In this document: positions 1 through 10,180 of the stretch, piece after piece
Position numbering within the stretch: position 1 is the stretch's first letter
Layout: each line of letters starts with the position of its first letter
Source: Alisma plantago-aquatica
Taxonomy: Eukaryota; Streptophyta; Magnoliopsida; Alismatales; Alismataceae
Length of the DNA: 64,000 nucleotides
Direction of reading: 5' to 3'
NCBI GenBank assembly: GCA_963693085.1
Contig: OY856409.1
Span: forward strand, 1,337,800,915-1,337,864,914
The notes under the pieces: model-generated
What the model saw: only the letters and a program-made list of their open reading frames with translations
Databases searched by the model: none
Told to the model about the DNA's origin: nothing
Translations under genes and position numbers: made by a program

Positions 1-700
1 TAGGGAGTGAAGTTTTTTTTATTTGAAGTAATTAGTCCGCTCCCAAATGATTACAATGGTTGATAAGAAAATGATGTATAATGTCAACCCCCTTGTCCCT
101 GGCTTCAACCTTGAGCTGCCATATCACACATCCCTACTCCACAAGACTATAGGATCCATTGAAAAATAAAGTGAATTGTTGAGGAAGTGGGAAGAAGAGA
201 ATCCAATACAAAGCTATAGAGAGTGAGCCCCTATCATAAAAACAAAGAGTAGAAGAGAAAAGGTAGCCTTGCTAAGTGAGAAGAACCGATCATCATCCTA
301 CAGTGAATGCCTATGACATGTCCATTATACAAGCATAGTTAGAAGGCATTCAATAAACCCAACATACAATGTAATAGATTCAACAGTACATGTGGCAAGA
401 TGAACAATAAATGCATTATCAAATCAATAACATGTACTAGTATCAGCATGTATGAGCACAGAGGAACCCCCAATGGGGGGAATACTAGTGGAGTGTCATT
501 TATGCATTCCCAAAGTCTTACCCTCCCCCGTAGGGTGATTATTGGGGTCACTAGTAGCAGTTTCCTCATCCTTAATGTGATCCTCCACCACCTCAATCTA
601 GCCTTCCATCATGACAGGAAGATCCACAACTATAGGGAGACCTGCCACTAGACTTGACACAGTAGTGATACACACCCTACCACCCTCAAGCTTTAGTTTC
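1..700. other. Unassigned sequence at window edge
   Basis: I see no recognisable gene. Short frames on both strands lack domain similarity. By position this stretch lies upstream of the Athila/Tat 3' spacer that begins near 700, so it is probably decayed internal sequence of that element. This is inferred only from what follows it. Confidence 0.3.
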
Positions 701-920
701 ATGTTGAGGACATCATGATTCAAAAGTTTGGGGTGGTAGGGTGGTATGCGCCCTATCTCACTCTACTCATTTTGATTGAACTGTTTCACCCTATTCTACA
801 TGATTGACTATTTGATTGACAACACCTCATTTAGTGTAGATTTATTTATACTTGGATTCATGCATATCATGTAGTTAATTTCATGCAATTTTTGCATATT
901 TTTTCAAACAATTTTCTCTT

Positions 921-935
921 TTTGCCATTCAATGT
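921..935 (+). repeat. SINE target-site duplication, left copy
   Basis: TTTGCCATTCAATGT. It is identical to 1151-1165 on the other side of the SINE. Confidence 0.92.
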
Positions 936-1150
936 ATTTTTTTGGTAACCCAGGAGACTCGTAAGGCTTTCACCAAGCCCAACCTGGGGAGCTCATCCCC
1001 ATCCCATAAGGATCATAGCCCATTAAGTCGCACAGAGGCCAGCTACGCTATGAGAGAAATAATTCCGAACAGCACCACCAGGGGGATTTGAACCCGAGAC
1101 CCTTTGTGAGGGACCCCGTGTTGCGACCACCTGAGCTACTTCTCGCCGGC
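936..1150 (-). mobile_element. tRNA-derived SINE, complete, with target duplications
   Basis: On the minus strand the element starts GCCGGCGAGAAGTAGCTCAGG. It has an RNA polymerase III A box (TAGCTCAGGTGG, about 1127-1138) and a B box (GGGTTCAAATCC, about 1084-1095), and it ends in an A-rich tail seen as T7 at about 937-943. The body is about 215 bp. The 15-bp sequence TTTGCCATTCAATGT flanks it on both sides (921-935 and 1151-1165), an exact target-site duplication. The start resembles the Au-type plant SINE family, but the family is inferred from memory of its 5' end. The exact duplication suggests a fairly young insertion. Confidence 0.9.
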
Positions 1151-1165
1151 TTTGCCATTCAATGT
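1151..1165 (+). repeat. SINE target-site duplication, right copy
   Basis: TTTGCCATTCAATGT. It is identical to 921-935, and this sets the SINE limits at 936-1150. Confidence 0.92.
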
Positions 1166-2374
1166 CATGCATTACATTTCATGTATATCTTTTATAATTT
1201 TGTGTGCTTAGATAGGATTTTCTTGCTTTATGTTTTATATTCCCTAATAGTAGGTTTAAAGTAGGTTTCGATGTGATTTAGTGCAAACCGACACCATTTT
1301 AGCCAATTTTGCCCAAATTTGGAACTTCTTGTCTAAAAAGTATATTTTGACTTAGTCTCCACCTATTGATACGAAAATCTTGATCTATGACAAATGCATC
1401 CTAACTTTTTATGTTCTATTTCTAAATGGTATTGATTGTTGACTTTTTACATGTGAATCACCTCTCTTATGTTTGTGAATGTTTTGGTTGAATTGTGATT
1501 TGAGCAAGCTATGAACACTTAGGTCCTATAGAATCACATGATAGAAGTATGAATCTCATGTTGTTCACTCTTGTAGTGTGATATTATTTGATGAAGTGTT
1601 GGAATAGCTTTCATATAGGAAATTTTATGTTGAGAACCACACTAGTAACCCCTCTTTGACCCTACTTTTCTTTCATCACCTTCTTACATCTCCGCCTCAT
1701 GTAAGGATGCCAAAGTGCACATATATTGCTGTGGCCACCTCCAAAAGTTTGGGGTGGACACATCTACATCTCCCCGCTTCACTCTCACCACCATATGCCC
1801 CACCTACACTAAGGGCAAAGAAAATAAAAAGTAAAAGGCAAAAAGAAAAAGCAAAAAGAAAATAAAAGATGCTCCCGTGTAAGAGCATCTAAATAAAGAA
1901 AAGATGGGTGTTATATCACTCCAATCTCTCACTGCAATCCTTTCTTCTATTTCATACCCTTTGAGCTAGGAAACATCAAACCTAGCCCACTTCATCCTTT
2001 TTCCATAGCCATGTGGGTCACTTTGTGTGGTTTGAAGCATAAGACTAAATGCAAGAGAGTGAAACAACACTCCTAGTCATCTTTGATTAACTCCCTCATG
2101 AAACGGTCTACCCTAAGCTACATTAAAGCCATTTTGATTGATTGTGCATTCTATGCCCTATATTTGAAGTTTGTATGCTCAGTGCTCTTTTCATGATTTG
2201 TTTGTGAAAGTGGAGAGGGGAGAGGTGGAACACATACAATTAGTCACTTTTAAGCCCAATTGGTCAATAATCATCTTTTGCAATGCATTTATCATTCTTG
2301 TTTTTTGAAAATAAAGTGATTCGAGATTAAGTTGGAGCATACTTGGGGACATGTATGTTTTAAGTTTGGCGTGG

Positions 2375-4800
2375 TGATGCAACCCTATTTTAGGGCTCAA
2401 TCTTGTGTCTTTTTGTATCTTAATCACATCTAAACATGTTAGAATGCAAGTTATTTCTCCCAATATGCAATTTCATGTAAAATTCACTTATGGCTATTTT
2501 TTGTGTGTTTTTTAGGGTTTTTGTACATGCATTAGGTGTAAAGGAGAGATAATGAGAGAAATTATGGGTTTCTACACCCTAAGATTGGACCCAAATTTTC
2601 CCTAAGTGTCCCTTGAAAGGGAAAAAAAATTGGCCCAAAGCAAAAAAGCATGCATTTGAGGAGCTAAGAGAAAAGTTGAGCAGTTGAGCCCTCACCACGA
2701 GTCATGGTACTCTACCACAAACATGTCCATTTCACCAACAATTACACTAGAAATGTTAAGGAAATCAAAGATTCACCACATCAGTTTCCACCAAAATGGC
2801 CATGATGCTAAAGAAACACCTCGCCCGTGGTAGCTAACACGATTGTAGCAAATAACTTCTACAAGGATCAGGATGCCAACCAACACAGGCGTGACCATCA
2901 GCACAGTCGTGGCCATTTAGAGCCACCTTGACTATGAAGCCCGCCATTCCTGTGTCATTCAACATCGACAATGACCCCCAACACGGCCGTGCTCCACTCC
3001 ACACCCGTTTTACCTTCCACCCACCACAACCATGGTTCGTGGCATGAATTTGGCCACCGAGCCTCCAAAGTCCTACTTTATACCTGTCATTTTAGCTTTC
3101 ACCACCTCACCCGTGCCAACCCACCATGGCCATGATCAAGCTCATCCACCAAAGCCATGGGGACTACCCTAACCATACTACTTTTTGCATTGAATTTCCA
3201 ATACTACCCCACTTACCTAGTACTTCCCCACCACCTATATATACTGTAGTGGCAACCAAAACACTAGGTGAGCCACCCTTTAGCACTCCCCCCTTTCTTA
3301 GCATTCAAGATCTCCATCTACCTTCCTCCATCACCCTACTCCATTTCCACCTTCCACAACCCCAAAACCCCAATTTTCTAAGCTTTCCACCATAATACCC
3401 CACATTTCCATGCCATCCATCTACCTTGGAGGAAGGAGCACGAGCTACAATAGTTAGGAGTTGAAGAAGAAGAATATTCCAAAAGAATCCATGTCCTTCT
3501 TCCTATTTATTCTTTTCTTTTTGCTATTTTGTTTGATTATGAGTAGCTCAACTCTCTTGATGGGCTATTTGGGGGATTAAATGTCACTATGATACCATGT
3601 TGGGGGAATGTAACTTGCAATGAACATAATTTCATTATATGATGATTGTATCTTGCTTCTAGCTTGTTTCCATTTATTATACTTATAATTTATGCTTTTA
3701 AACATGCATCACTTGTTGTTTGATGCTAAAAACACCTAGATTCTAGGAAAAAACAAATTGTATGTGGCTATCTTAGGAATTGCTCTTAGGTCCAACTAGT
3801 GGATCCCTAGCTAGCACCCTATCTTCCTACATAAAAATCTCTTCTCCTACAACTAAGTGTGAGATCTAAGTAGCTAGTGTAAGAGTGATAAGTGCAATTG
3901 CCTAGAGTTTTCTAAAGGCTAGATGGCGAGTAACATGAGGTGAAACACCATCATCTCTACTCTCCGTTCCCACCCTTGACTCTCAATTGCCCTAGTAACC
4001 CTTACCCTATAAACCTAGATTAGTTAAATTCAATAAAAATCCCACCTATACCTTGGTCCAATTGAGCCTCATAAGGCTAGATAGGGGGTGAAAGGGTGTA
4101 GTTACCCTCCCACACTCTATTCTATCCATAACCAACCAATAGTCTAGGGAGATTTCATTGCATTTGACCTATTGTTTTATTTATTAATCTAGAATGAAAA
4201 GATAGGATTTTCATGTTATATCAACCCTCAACTTGTATTCTTGTGACATTCCCCCAAATGTTCCACTATTCCCATACTTGTCTTAAAACCCATATTGTAT
4301 GCTTAGCTTGCTTATGCTAGTGTAGTTGCTTGCTTTAATTGATTCTTAGTCAATTGATTAGTTCTAGATAGTTAGGCTTTACTTGAGTAGTTAGTGCTCT
4401 CTTGAGCCTGATAGTGTGATAACCTAGGTCATTAATTGCTTTAGTGACTTAATTTCTAGTTAGTGTAGTCTCTTGCTCTTGCTTAAGTAGTTGCTTTCCT
4501 TGCTAATTAGAATTGCTTGTTTAGAGTTAACTTAGGGTTTCTACTAATCTAGGTTTCTTTTTTGCTTTCAATTGCTTGCATCATTAGTATAATCAATCAA
4601 AACCAACTTGAAACCCTAAAAACCATACTCTCCACTTTAGGAACATATCTCACACCTACCTAGCTCTAGTTCCCCCTCTATCCCTACGGATCGACGCCTC
4701 ACTTTCCACTCACCTATACTAAAATGCAATCCCGTGCGCTTGCGGGTGAGTTATTGTGGTCTATGTGAATGTGCTAGTTTAGGGCCCCCTTATAAATTTG
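2375..4800 (+). repeat. 3' LTR of an Athila/Tat-type gypsy element
   Basis: The start is placed at TGATGCAACCC directly after a purine tract. Toward its end the sequence has the pattern typical of this lineage's LTR 3' ends: a run ending CCCTACGGATCGACGCC and then GTGCGCTTGCGGGTGAG near 4733-4751. In the related LTR at 12919-14599 the equivalent CTTGCGGG lies about 65 bp before the end, so the true end here is probably 4.78-4.87 kb. It cannot be fixed, because the partner LTR lies outside the window. Two short frames inside (2191-2463 minus, 3126-3395 plus) have no domain support. Confidence 0.55.
2690..3140. repeat. CpG-rich cluster of short palindromic motifs inside the LTR
   Basis: A GC-richer block in an AT-rich LTR carries many variants of CACGGCCGTG, CGTGGCCAT, ACCATGGTTCGTGG and CACAGTCGTGG. 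These resemble each other and form short inverted repeats. Several copies have CA or TG in place of CG, as expected from cytosine deamination. The function is unknown. Confidence 0.5.
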
Positions 4801-4879
4801 AAAGACTTGAGTGTGTTTTCTTTGTGTGCATCCAATCAAATTTCAATTGATTTGGGTGTGCATTGACAGAAACATACCA

Positions 4880-5067
4880 CATGCGAAAGCTAGGTTAAAC
4901 TTCATGACTGGTCACCCATCCTAGTACTACTCTAGGTTGAGCATGCTTAATTGTAGGTTCTTTAGTTATGGGCTCCTTGAAAAAGAGGTGCACCTTGGCT
5001 ATATGGGTAGTCCAATCATTCCTTTGAAGATCATTTTATCTGATGCCCCAAATCTAGGGATGTTACA
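4880..5067 (-). mobile_element. 5S rRNA-derived sequence, probable Cassandra TRIM LTR fragment
   Basis: On the minus strand this begins TGTAACATCCCTAG (ending at 5067), the usual start of Cassandra LTRs. After about 75 bp comes a stretch resembling the 3' two-thirds of plant 5S rRNA: GGAGCCCATAACTAAAGAAC, AATTAAGCATGCT (A box region) and GAGTAGTACTAGGATGGGTG with ACC next (C box; plus-strand complement at about 4910-4931). Cassandra elements are known to carry 5S RNA promoters in their LTRs. The left end lacks the usual closing sequence, so this is a fragment. A stand-alone decayed 5S pseudogene is the alternative. It is too diverged to be a working 5S gene. Confidence 0.6.
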
Positions 5068-5642
5068 AAACTCAATGGTGAGCTCCTTGTACTCTGGATG
5101 CATTTTGAAAGGAAATAAAAACATTATACACTTAGTATCATACTAGGTGTTGAGCTTTCATAGAGTATGTTGGCATGCCCACCTCAGATGTTGCACTCAA
5201 TAGTCTCCATTGTTTTGTACCTCTTCTTTTTATTAGGGTTGCTGAGATTTTAGATAGTATGAGGGTATGTCCACCTCAAAAGTTGCACCCTTATAGTATC
5301 CACTATTTTTACCTCTTCTTTTTCCTTAGAAGACTACTGGCTTGTACTTATTTGGCTTGAGGGTAATATGAGATGGATGAGTAGGTGGGAATGATTTCCA
5401 TGTGCCCTCGGGAGCATCAGAAAACTATTGTGGTGGTTGCATGTGCTATGAGGAAGAAACCCCACCATGAAGAACAATTTCCATCATTTGTTTTTCGATA
5501 CCCTATACATATGCGCCATTATATTAGAATCAAAATTTGTAGCATCATTAAATTGGGATTCATATCCCCTAGAAGCATTAGGCATCTCCATGTTTTCCTT
5601 GATCTGCCTCTCCCTAAATCAAATACCATTATAGGGGATATA
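5068..5642. repeat. Non-coding stretch with a diverged tandem duplication
   Basis: Two related segments begin near 5164 and 5256. Both run from AGTATG through CCACCTCA, a GTTGCAC word and ACCTCTTCTTTTT, with a spacing of about 92 bp. No protein or RNA gene is recognisable. The stretch is the DNA into which the chromovirus at 5648 inserted. Confidence 0.5.
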
Positions 5643-7373
5643 TTGGGTGTAGTGACCTTACTTTTTAATAACCTCCAATTAAGGAAGGTGGGACCTTTGA
5701 TGTCTTCCCCTATTCAGGTGGATGACCTTTGATGTCTTCCCCTATTCAGGAGGATGACCTTTGATGATCCTCTACCCCACGAGCTTAATCATCATTTTCC
5801 ATATACATCATATATCTAGAGGAGGCTTAGGATTTGAGCTAGTCATGTCCATATAATATGATATTCATACAGACTTTATAGTTTGTAGGAATAAGTAAAC
5901 AATTAAGCATTTATTTACAATCCATGTATAAAACTCTGAGAATGCCATGAGAAACTAAAGTGGTTATTTCTAGACGCAACAACAGACCTTTCTCAGGAGT
6001 ACTTGATGTCCAAGCAAACAACCAACAAGAGCAACCAATCTAGATTATATCATGAAATTAAAGCATAATACCCATGTGTTACTATTTTATCCAAAATCCC
6101 TCATTAAGACTGACCTAAGTTCCAAGTTAGGGTTTTAGTCCCCTAATCTTTAATTACCATATTGCATGCCCTTTTAGTTCGCAAACCCTAATCTTAACAT
6201 TAATTGCACTTTTAATCTCAATGAAACCCTAACTCATTAAATCATGGATTATTGATCTCAAATTAGATCCGAGTTGTCCTTTTGTCCAAAAAGACAAAAC
6301 TTTGATTATTAAGATCAATTGAACATATTAAGATCATCAAGACTTAAAAATTAGGGATCTTATGCATTAAACCCATTAAAGATGGAATCTTCAGGTACAT
6401 TTGTGAACTAGAGGCAAATACATGTCTTTATTATATTTTTATTGTTTTCTTCATATTTTTTTGAGAAAAATTCATACGTTACATGCTATCATCAGATCAT
6501 CCTACGATTCATTAGCATTTTTAGAATTTTAATCTCAACTGACTGATAGAGAAGGCCCCATCAGTAAAGGAAATCTTAATTGGTTAGGGCACACTAGACT
6601 GACCCAACCTATGGCCTAAGGCGATCTCAGCTAAGCGCTCCACATAGGCAACTCCATATAACAAACCCAAAAGATAGAAGAGCCCATACCTATCTATGTA
6701 GAACTCTGGGTTAAAAAGTATTTTTAGTGGGTATCTCCTTCAGCCTCACGACCATGCTCCAGTCTTGCTCATGGGTGAGTCAACAAATGGGTTAACTTTA
6801 AGATCCAAGCATCAAGGAGTCAACCAAAGGTACGAGTGCCTCAGCCAAACCTCACTAAATCCACTATTATCCTTGATTTTGTCAGAGGTGACTCAATCTG
6901 TGAGGATATAAAGCACATGCATCTGGAAGCACTGAAAATAAAAGGGGGAGGACTGTGGTCTGGCAATGGAACTGGTAGTAGGGAGGACTTCCCCTGAGTC
7001 CTTGGGATTTCTCACCTCCATCTCACTTCATGAAGAGGGGATCAAGGGCTTTTATAGTTTCCTTTAGGAGGGGTTGGCCGACAATGATCTTCAATTTAGA
7101 TAAAACCTTAACACCCTTCCAAAGGGGATAAAATCGGGGGTTATTGGACTCAGGATCACCTTCTGAATCTGTTGGGGAACACTCTAGCTATGCATGCAAA
7201 ACTGTGAGAGGAAATCATGAAAGGTAGGAGGGAGTTTCTGTTCCTTTGTTTCCTTTTCTAACTGAAGGTGGCAGACGACTGTGAGTCTTCAAATCCCCAA
7301 TCTGATGGTCTACTAATCACCCACATAATAAAGATGCCGAGTCTTATTTCTGAAACAAATTGTGACATTCAAT

Positions 7374-8280
7374 TTTTTTTTGAGAGAAAAAAGATCGATT
7401 CATTACTTTTGAGCCATACAACATCTACAATTGGGAAGAAACATACAAATAGAACATACAGACATCACATTCAGTAACCCAAAGGCACTACATCTCATAT
7501 TGGAATGAGAGAAAGATGTTTCTGCATTGATTCTTCTTCCTTGAGGCTATCTTAAGAAGCTTTTCATGAAGAATTCCTTCAACCTGAGTGTTGCGTAGTG
7601 GTAGAGGGGCTGGAACAAGATGGTATGATGCTCATATATCAACTCAATCGAAGCCATACAACTAAGTAATAAGATCAATCCAAAGCAAAGATGAGATCTA
7701 GCTGTAGAGGTCGCAACAAAGTGTGACAGATAACACGCTGATTAACGATGACTAAAAGGCAGAAAAACTGCCACTAACACGCCGATTAACGGTGACTAAC
7801 AGGTAGAAAAACTGCCACTAACAACAAACAACACAAAAACAATGAAAAAGCAGAAAGCATAAACATAGACGGTGAAAAAGGTGGGGGAAGATGAGCAGTG
7901 TGCCACAGTAGGAAAGGAGAAACCCAGGATGCTTTGCTTCGAATCCTCCGTCACAGTGACCATAGGCAGCACCTGAAGGGGCTAACCAGTCCACGGCACC
8001 CCTACGCAACACCAGGAAACTGGATGTAGGATCTCGTTCCCAGCCACCGCAGACAAAGGCGTGAAGTAGGAGGAGAGAAGCCTACAATGAAGCAGTCCTA
8101 GGAGGCTCGATCTGGTTGGAGTAGCTGGTGAGACAGCCCCCAGGGGAGAAGGGCGGCGTGCCTGGCCATCGAGTCTCCTCCCCCAGGATTGGAGAGCCGT
8201 GCCCTAGTCGCCCTCTCTGTCACTCAGAATGGGAGCGCTCGGGGTATCCCTTCAAAACTCAGGTAGTAGCAGTGCTAGAT
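7374..8280 (-). mobile_element. LINE-like retroposon with poly(A) and target duplication
   Basis: This 907-bp segment is absent from the other chromovirus LTR at the matching place (about 23150). On the minus strand it ends in an A-rich tail (T run at 7372-7381). It is bounded by AATTGTGACATTCAAT (7358-7373) and AATTATGACATTTAAT (8281-8296), which match at 14 of 16 positions. Tail plus long duplication means target-primed reverse transcription. It is GC-richer than its surroundings. A minus-strand frame (7818-8012, 64 residues, cysteine-rich) has no recognisable domain. Likely options are a 5'-truncated LINE 3' end or a processed transcript; no reverse transcriptase motif is present to decide. 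Confidence 0.75.
7731..7818. repeat. 44-bp tandem duplication inside the retroposon
   Basis: Two adjacent 44-bp units (7731-7774 and 7775-7818) both begin TAACACG and end GAAAAACTGCCAC, with a few substitutions. Variation in tandem units is common near LINE 3' ends. Confidence 0.85.
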
Positions 8281-8883
8281 AATTATGACATTTAATTTAT
8301 CATCCCATTAATACATATAGTTTAGGGAAACTAGTAAATTCAATCTCTCTCTCTATTAATCCTTTTAATCCCAAATTTTAAAAGAAAGCCTATAATGAAT
8401 TTATCTAACCATAGGCAAAGTTTGAGACCAAAATTCAAAAAGAAAACATGCTTTTATTAATATGCAAGTCTACTTCATATAAGGCATATTTTAAGCATTA
8501 ATTCAATCCCTTTCTCTTTCTTATCTTTTCCATTTTCTTGATTTTGATTACTTTTCTTATTAGAAACCATGTGAAACCAAAATCCATCCATCAACGGTCA
8601 TCCATACCACTTTCTAGAGAATTCTACATAATTCTCACAAGTATATTACTTATTATCTATTATCCTTGCCTTTTTCTTAATATTGGATTTTCTTCTTTCC
8701 TTCTCCCCATAATTCATTATTGGATCAAAATAGTAGAAACCACAAATTTCACCAAAAAAGGGAAATTTTGCAAAAGAAAATCATACTTTTAAAACAAAGC
8801 ATAACATATTTATAGTATGTCCCATTTATCCAAATAATTGCATTTCAATTATATAAATACATATGAAATACCAGGTTATAACA

Positions 8884-8925
8884 TCCTTCCCCTATAATAG
8901 GAATTTTGTCCCCAAAATTTGACTA
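8884..8925 (-). other. Polypurine tract region of the old chromovirus
   Basis: On the minus strand the sequence next to the 3' LTR reads TTTTGGGGACAAAATTCC and then TATTATAGGGGAAGGA. This is the signature GGGGACAAAATTC...GGGGGAGGA seen before chromovirus 3' LTRs. It primes plus-strand synthesis and confirms the minus orientation. Confidence 0.85.
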
Positions 8926-10180
8926 ATCATACAAACAAATCAAAATGGGGCTTTTCCATGTCTGTCCTTAGCTCCCATGTGGATTAATCCTCTTCATAGC
9001 GCGTCTAAAGAACCTTTACCATATCTATCTTTTATTCTTGATCTCTTTTACCATGATATCTAGTACCCTTACATGTGACTCAAGGTATGCCAACCTCCCT
9101 TAGAGGTTAATAGGCTCAATGCTCAACACATGGCTAGGACCCTTGACATCATGCTTCAGATTGGACACATGGAACACATCATGCATCATTACTATAATGT
9201 GGGGGATGAGGTTCAACAATAAATAGTTTCACCAATCTATTCTTGAATCTCAACCGGATCCATGTATCAAGGAATTAGTTTTCCTCTATTCTTATCTATA
9301 GCTCGGAGGGGTCATATTTTTAGAAACACCTAGTCACCTACGGTGAAGTGCAAATCTATCTAATTTGCATCAACATATGACTTTTGTCGATCTTGGGATC
9401 TCTTCAACCCTTACTCAATCAAAGTGATTTTATTTGTATAAGATGGTAGTTCTTCTGACTTAGCAAGGCCCTCTTACATATATCATTCCAGTGAAGTGGC
9501 AATCGACATGACCTCCCATAAAGAGCTTCATATGGAGGTATCTGATACTATTTTGGTAGCTATTATTATAGGAAAACTTAACTAAGGGAAAGTACTGCTC
9601 CCATGATCCACCCCAATCGAGCACACATGCTCTCAACATGTATCCTAATGTATAGATCATTCTTTCTGATTGTCCATCAGTCAGGGCATGATAGGCTACG
9701 CAGAATTACAACCTTATACCAAATTCCTCATGCACTTACTTTCATAGTTTTGAAGTGAAGTTAGGGTTACGATCTAATAAAATTGAGCTCGGTGCACCAT
9801 GCAGGCAAACTATTTCTCTAACATATAGTTTAGCTAGGTTTGGCACCTTGGCAGTAGTCCTTAAGGCAAGGAAAAGTACTAAGTTGGTTAGACCGTCTCC
9901 TACAACACATATTGCATCATAACCTTTCTTTATCTTAGGGAGACCCACCACAAAATCCATAGTGATATGGTCCTGTTTCCATTCGGGAATCTCAATTGGT
10001 TGTTGTAACCCATTGGGTTGTTGGTGTTCAACCTTCACCATCTGGTCATGTGAGACAACTCGCTACATATGCTTCTATGTCTTTCCTCCTTATAGGGTGC
10101 CATAATTATCACCATAAGTCTTTAAACATCTTGGTGGTGCCAAGGTGTACCATACACCATGAACTTCTAAGTCCTTAAGG
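8926..10180 (-). pseudogene. Chromovirus integrase plus chromodomain remnant
   Basis: Broken minus-strand frames carry a decayed gypsy integrase. The piece 9742-10041 has the core with TMDFVVGLP (first catalytic Asp), YVREIVCLHGAP and LLDRNPNFTS (second Asp in a changed context). The piece 9460-9660 has LRACVLDWGGSWEQYFPLV and FSYNNSYQNSI. Upstream, around 10060-10180, zinc-finger region words can be read with stops. Downstream, around 9130-9200, MHDVFHVSNLKHDV matches the C-terminal part, and around 8930-9110 a chromodomain-like stretch is visible (VRVLDIMVKEIKNK, then VKVL, then STWELRTDMEK) with stops and a frameshift. Chromodomains tie integrase to heterochromatin marks. It is certainly inactive. 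Confidence 0.8.

Larger units (their letters stand above)
700..2374 (+). mobile_element. Athila/Tat-type gypsy 3' spacer between two polypurine-like tracts
   Basis: Near 703 the sequence reads TGTTGAGGACATC and then CAAAAGTTTGGGGTGG (721-736), the purine-rich signature found downstream of integrase in Athila/Tat elements. A second, similar signature with TTGGGGACAT and TAAGTTTGGCGTGG (2361-2374) immediately precedes an LTR that starts TGATGCAACCC. Long non-coding spacers with repeated AAGTTTGGGG tracts are usual in this lineage. Near 1746 there is another AAAAGTTTGGGGTGG match. Nothing coding is visible apart from short chance frames. A SINE interrupts the spacer. Confidence 0.6.
5648..8883 (-). 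repeat. Chromovirus 3' LTR
   Basis: In plus orientation it starts TGTAGTGACC and ends GGTTATAACA, which reads TG...CA on the minus strand. It matches 20209-23751 through most of its length, for example at TAGTTTGTAGGAATAAGTAA and at the region before ACTAGTAAATTCAATC. It lacks about 500 bp that the partner has after AAGGAAGG (partner 20255-20755). It contains 2.5 copies of a 33-bp minisatellite around 5690-5770 and a LINE-like insertion at 7374-8280. Confidence 0.85.

Noticed and set aside
1080..1140. A functional tRNA gene
   Set aside because: A and B boxes are present, but no cloverleaf with an anticodon arm can be drawn, and the poly(A) tail and target duplication make it a SINE.
4905..4990. 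A working 5S rRNA gene
   Set aside because: The 5' third is missing and there are many substitutions across the internal promoter.
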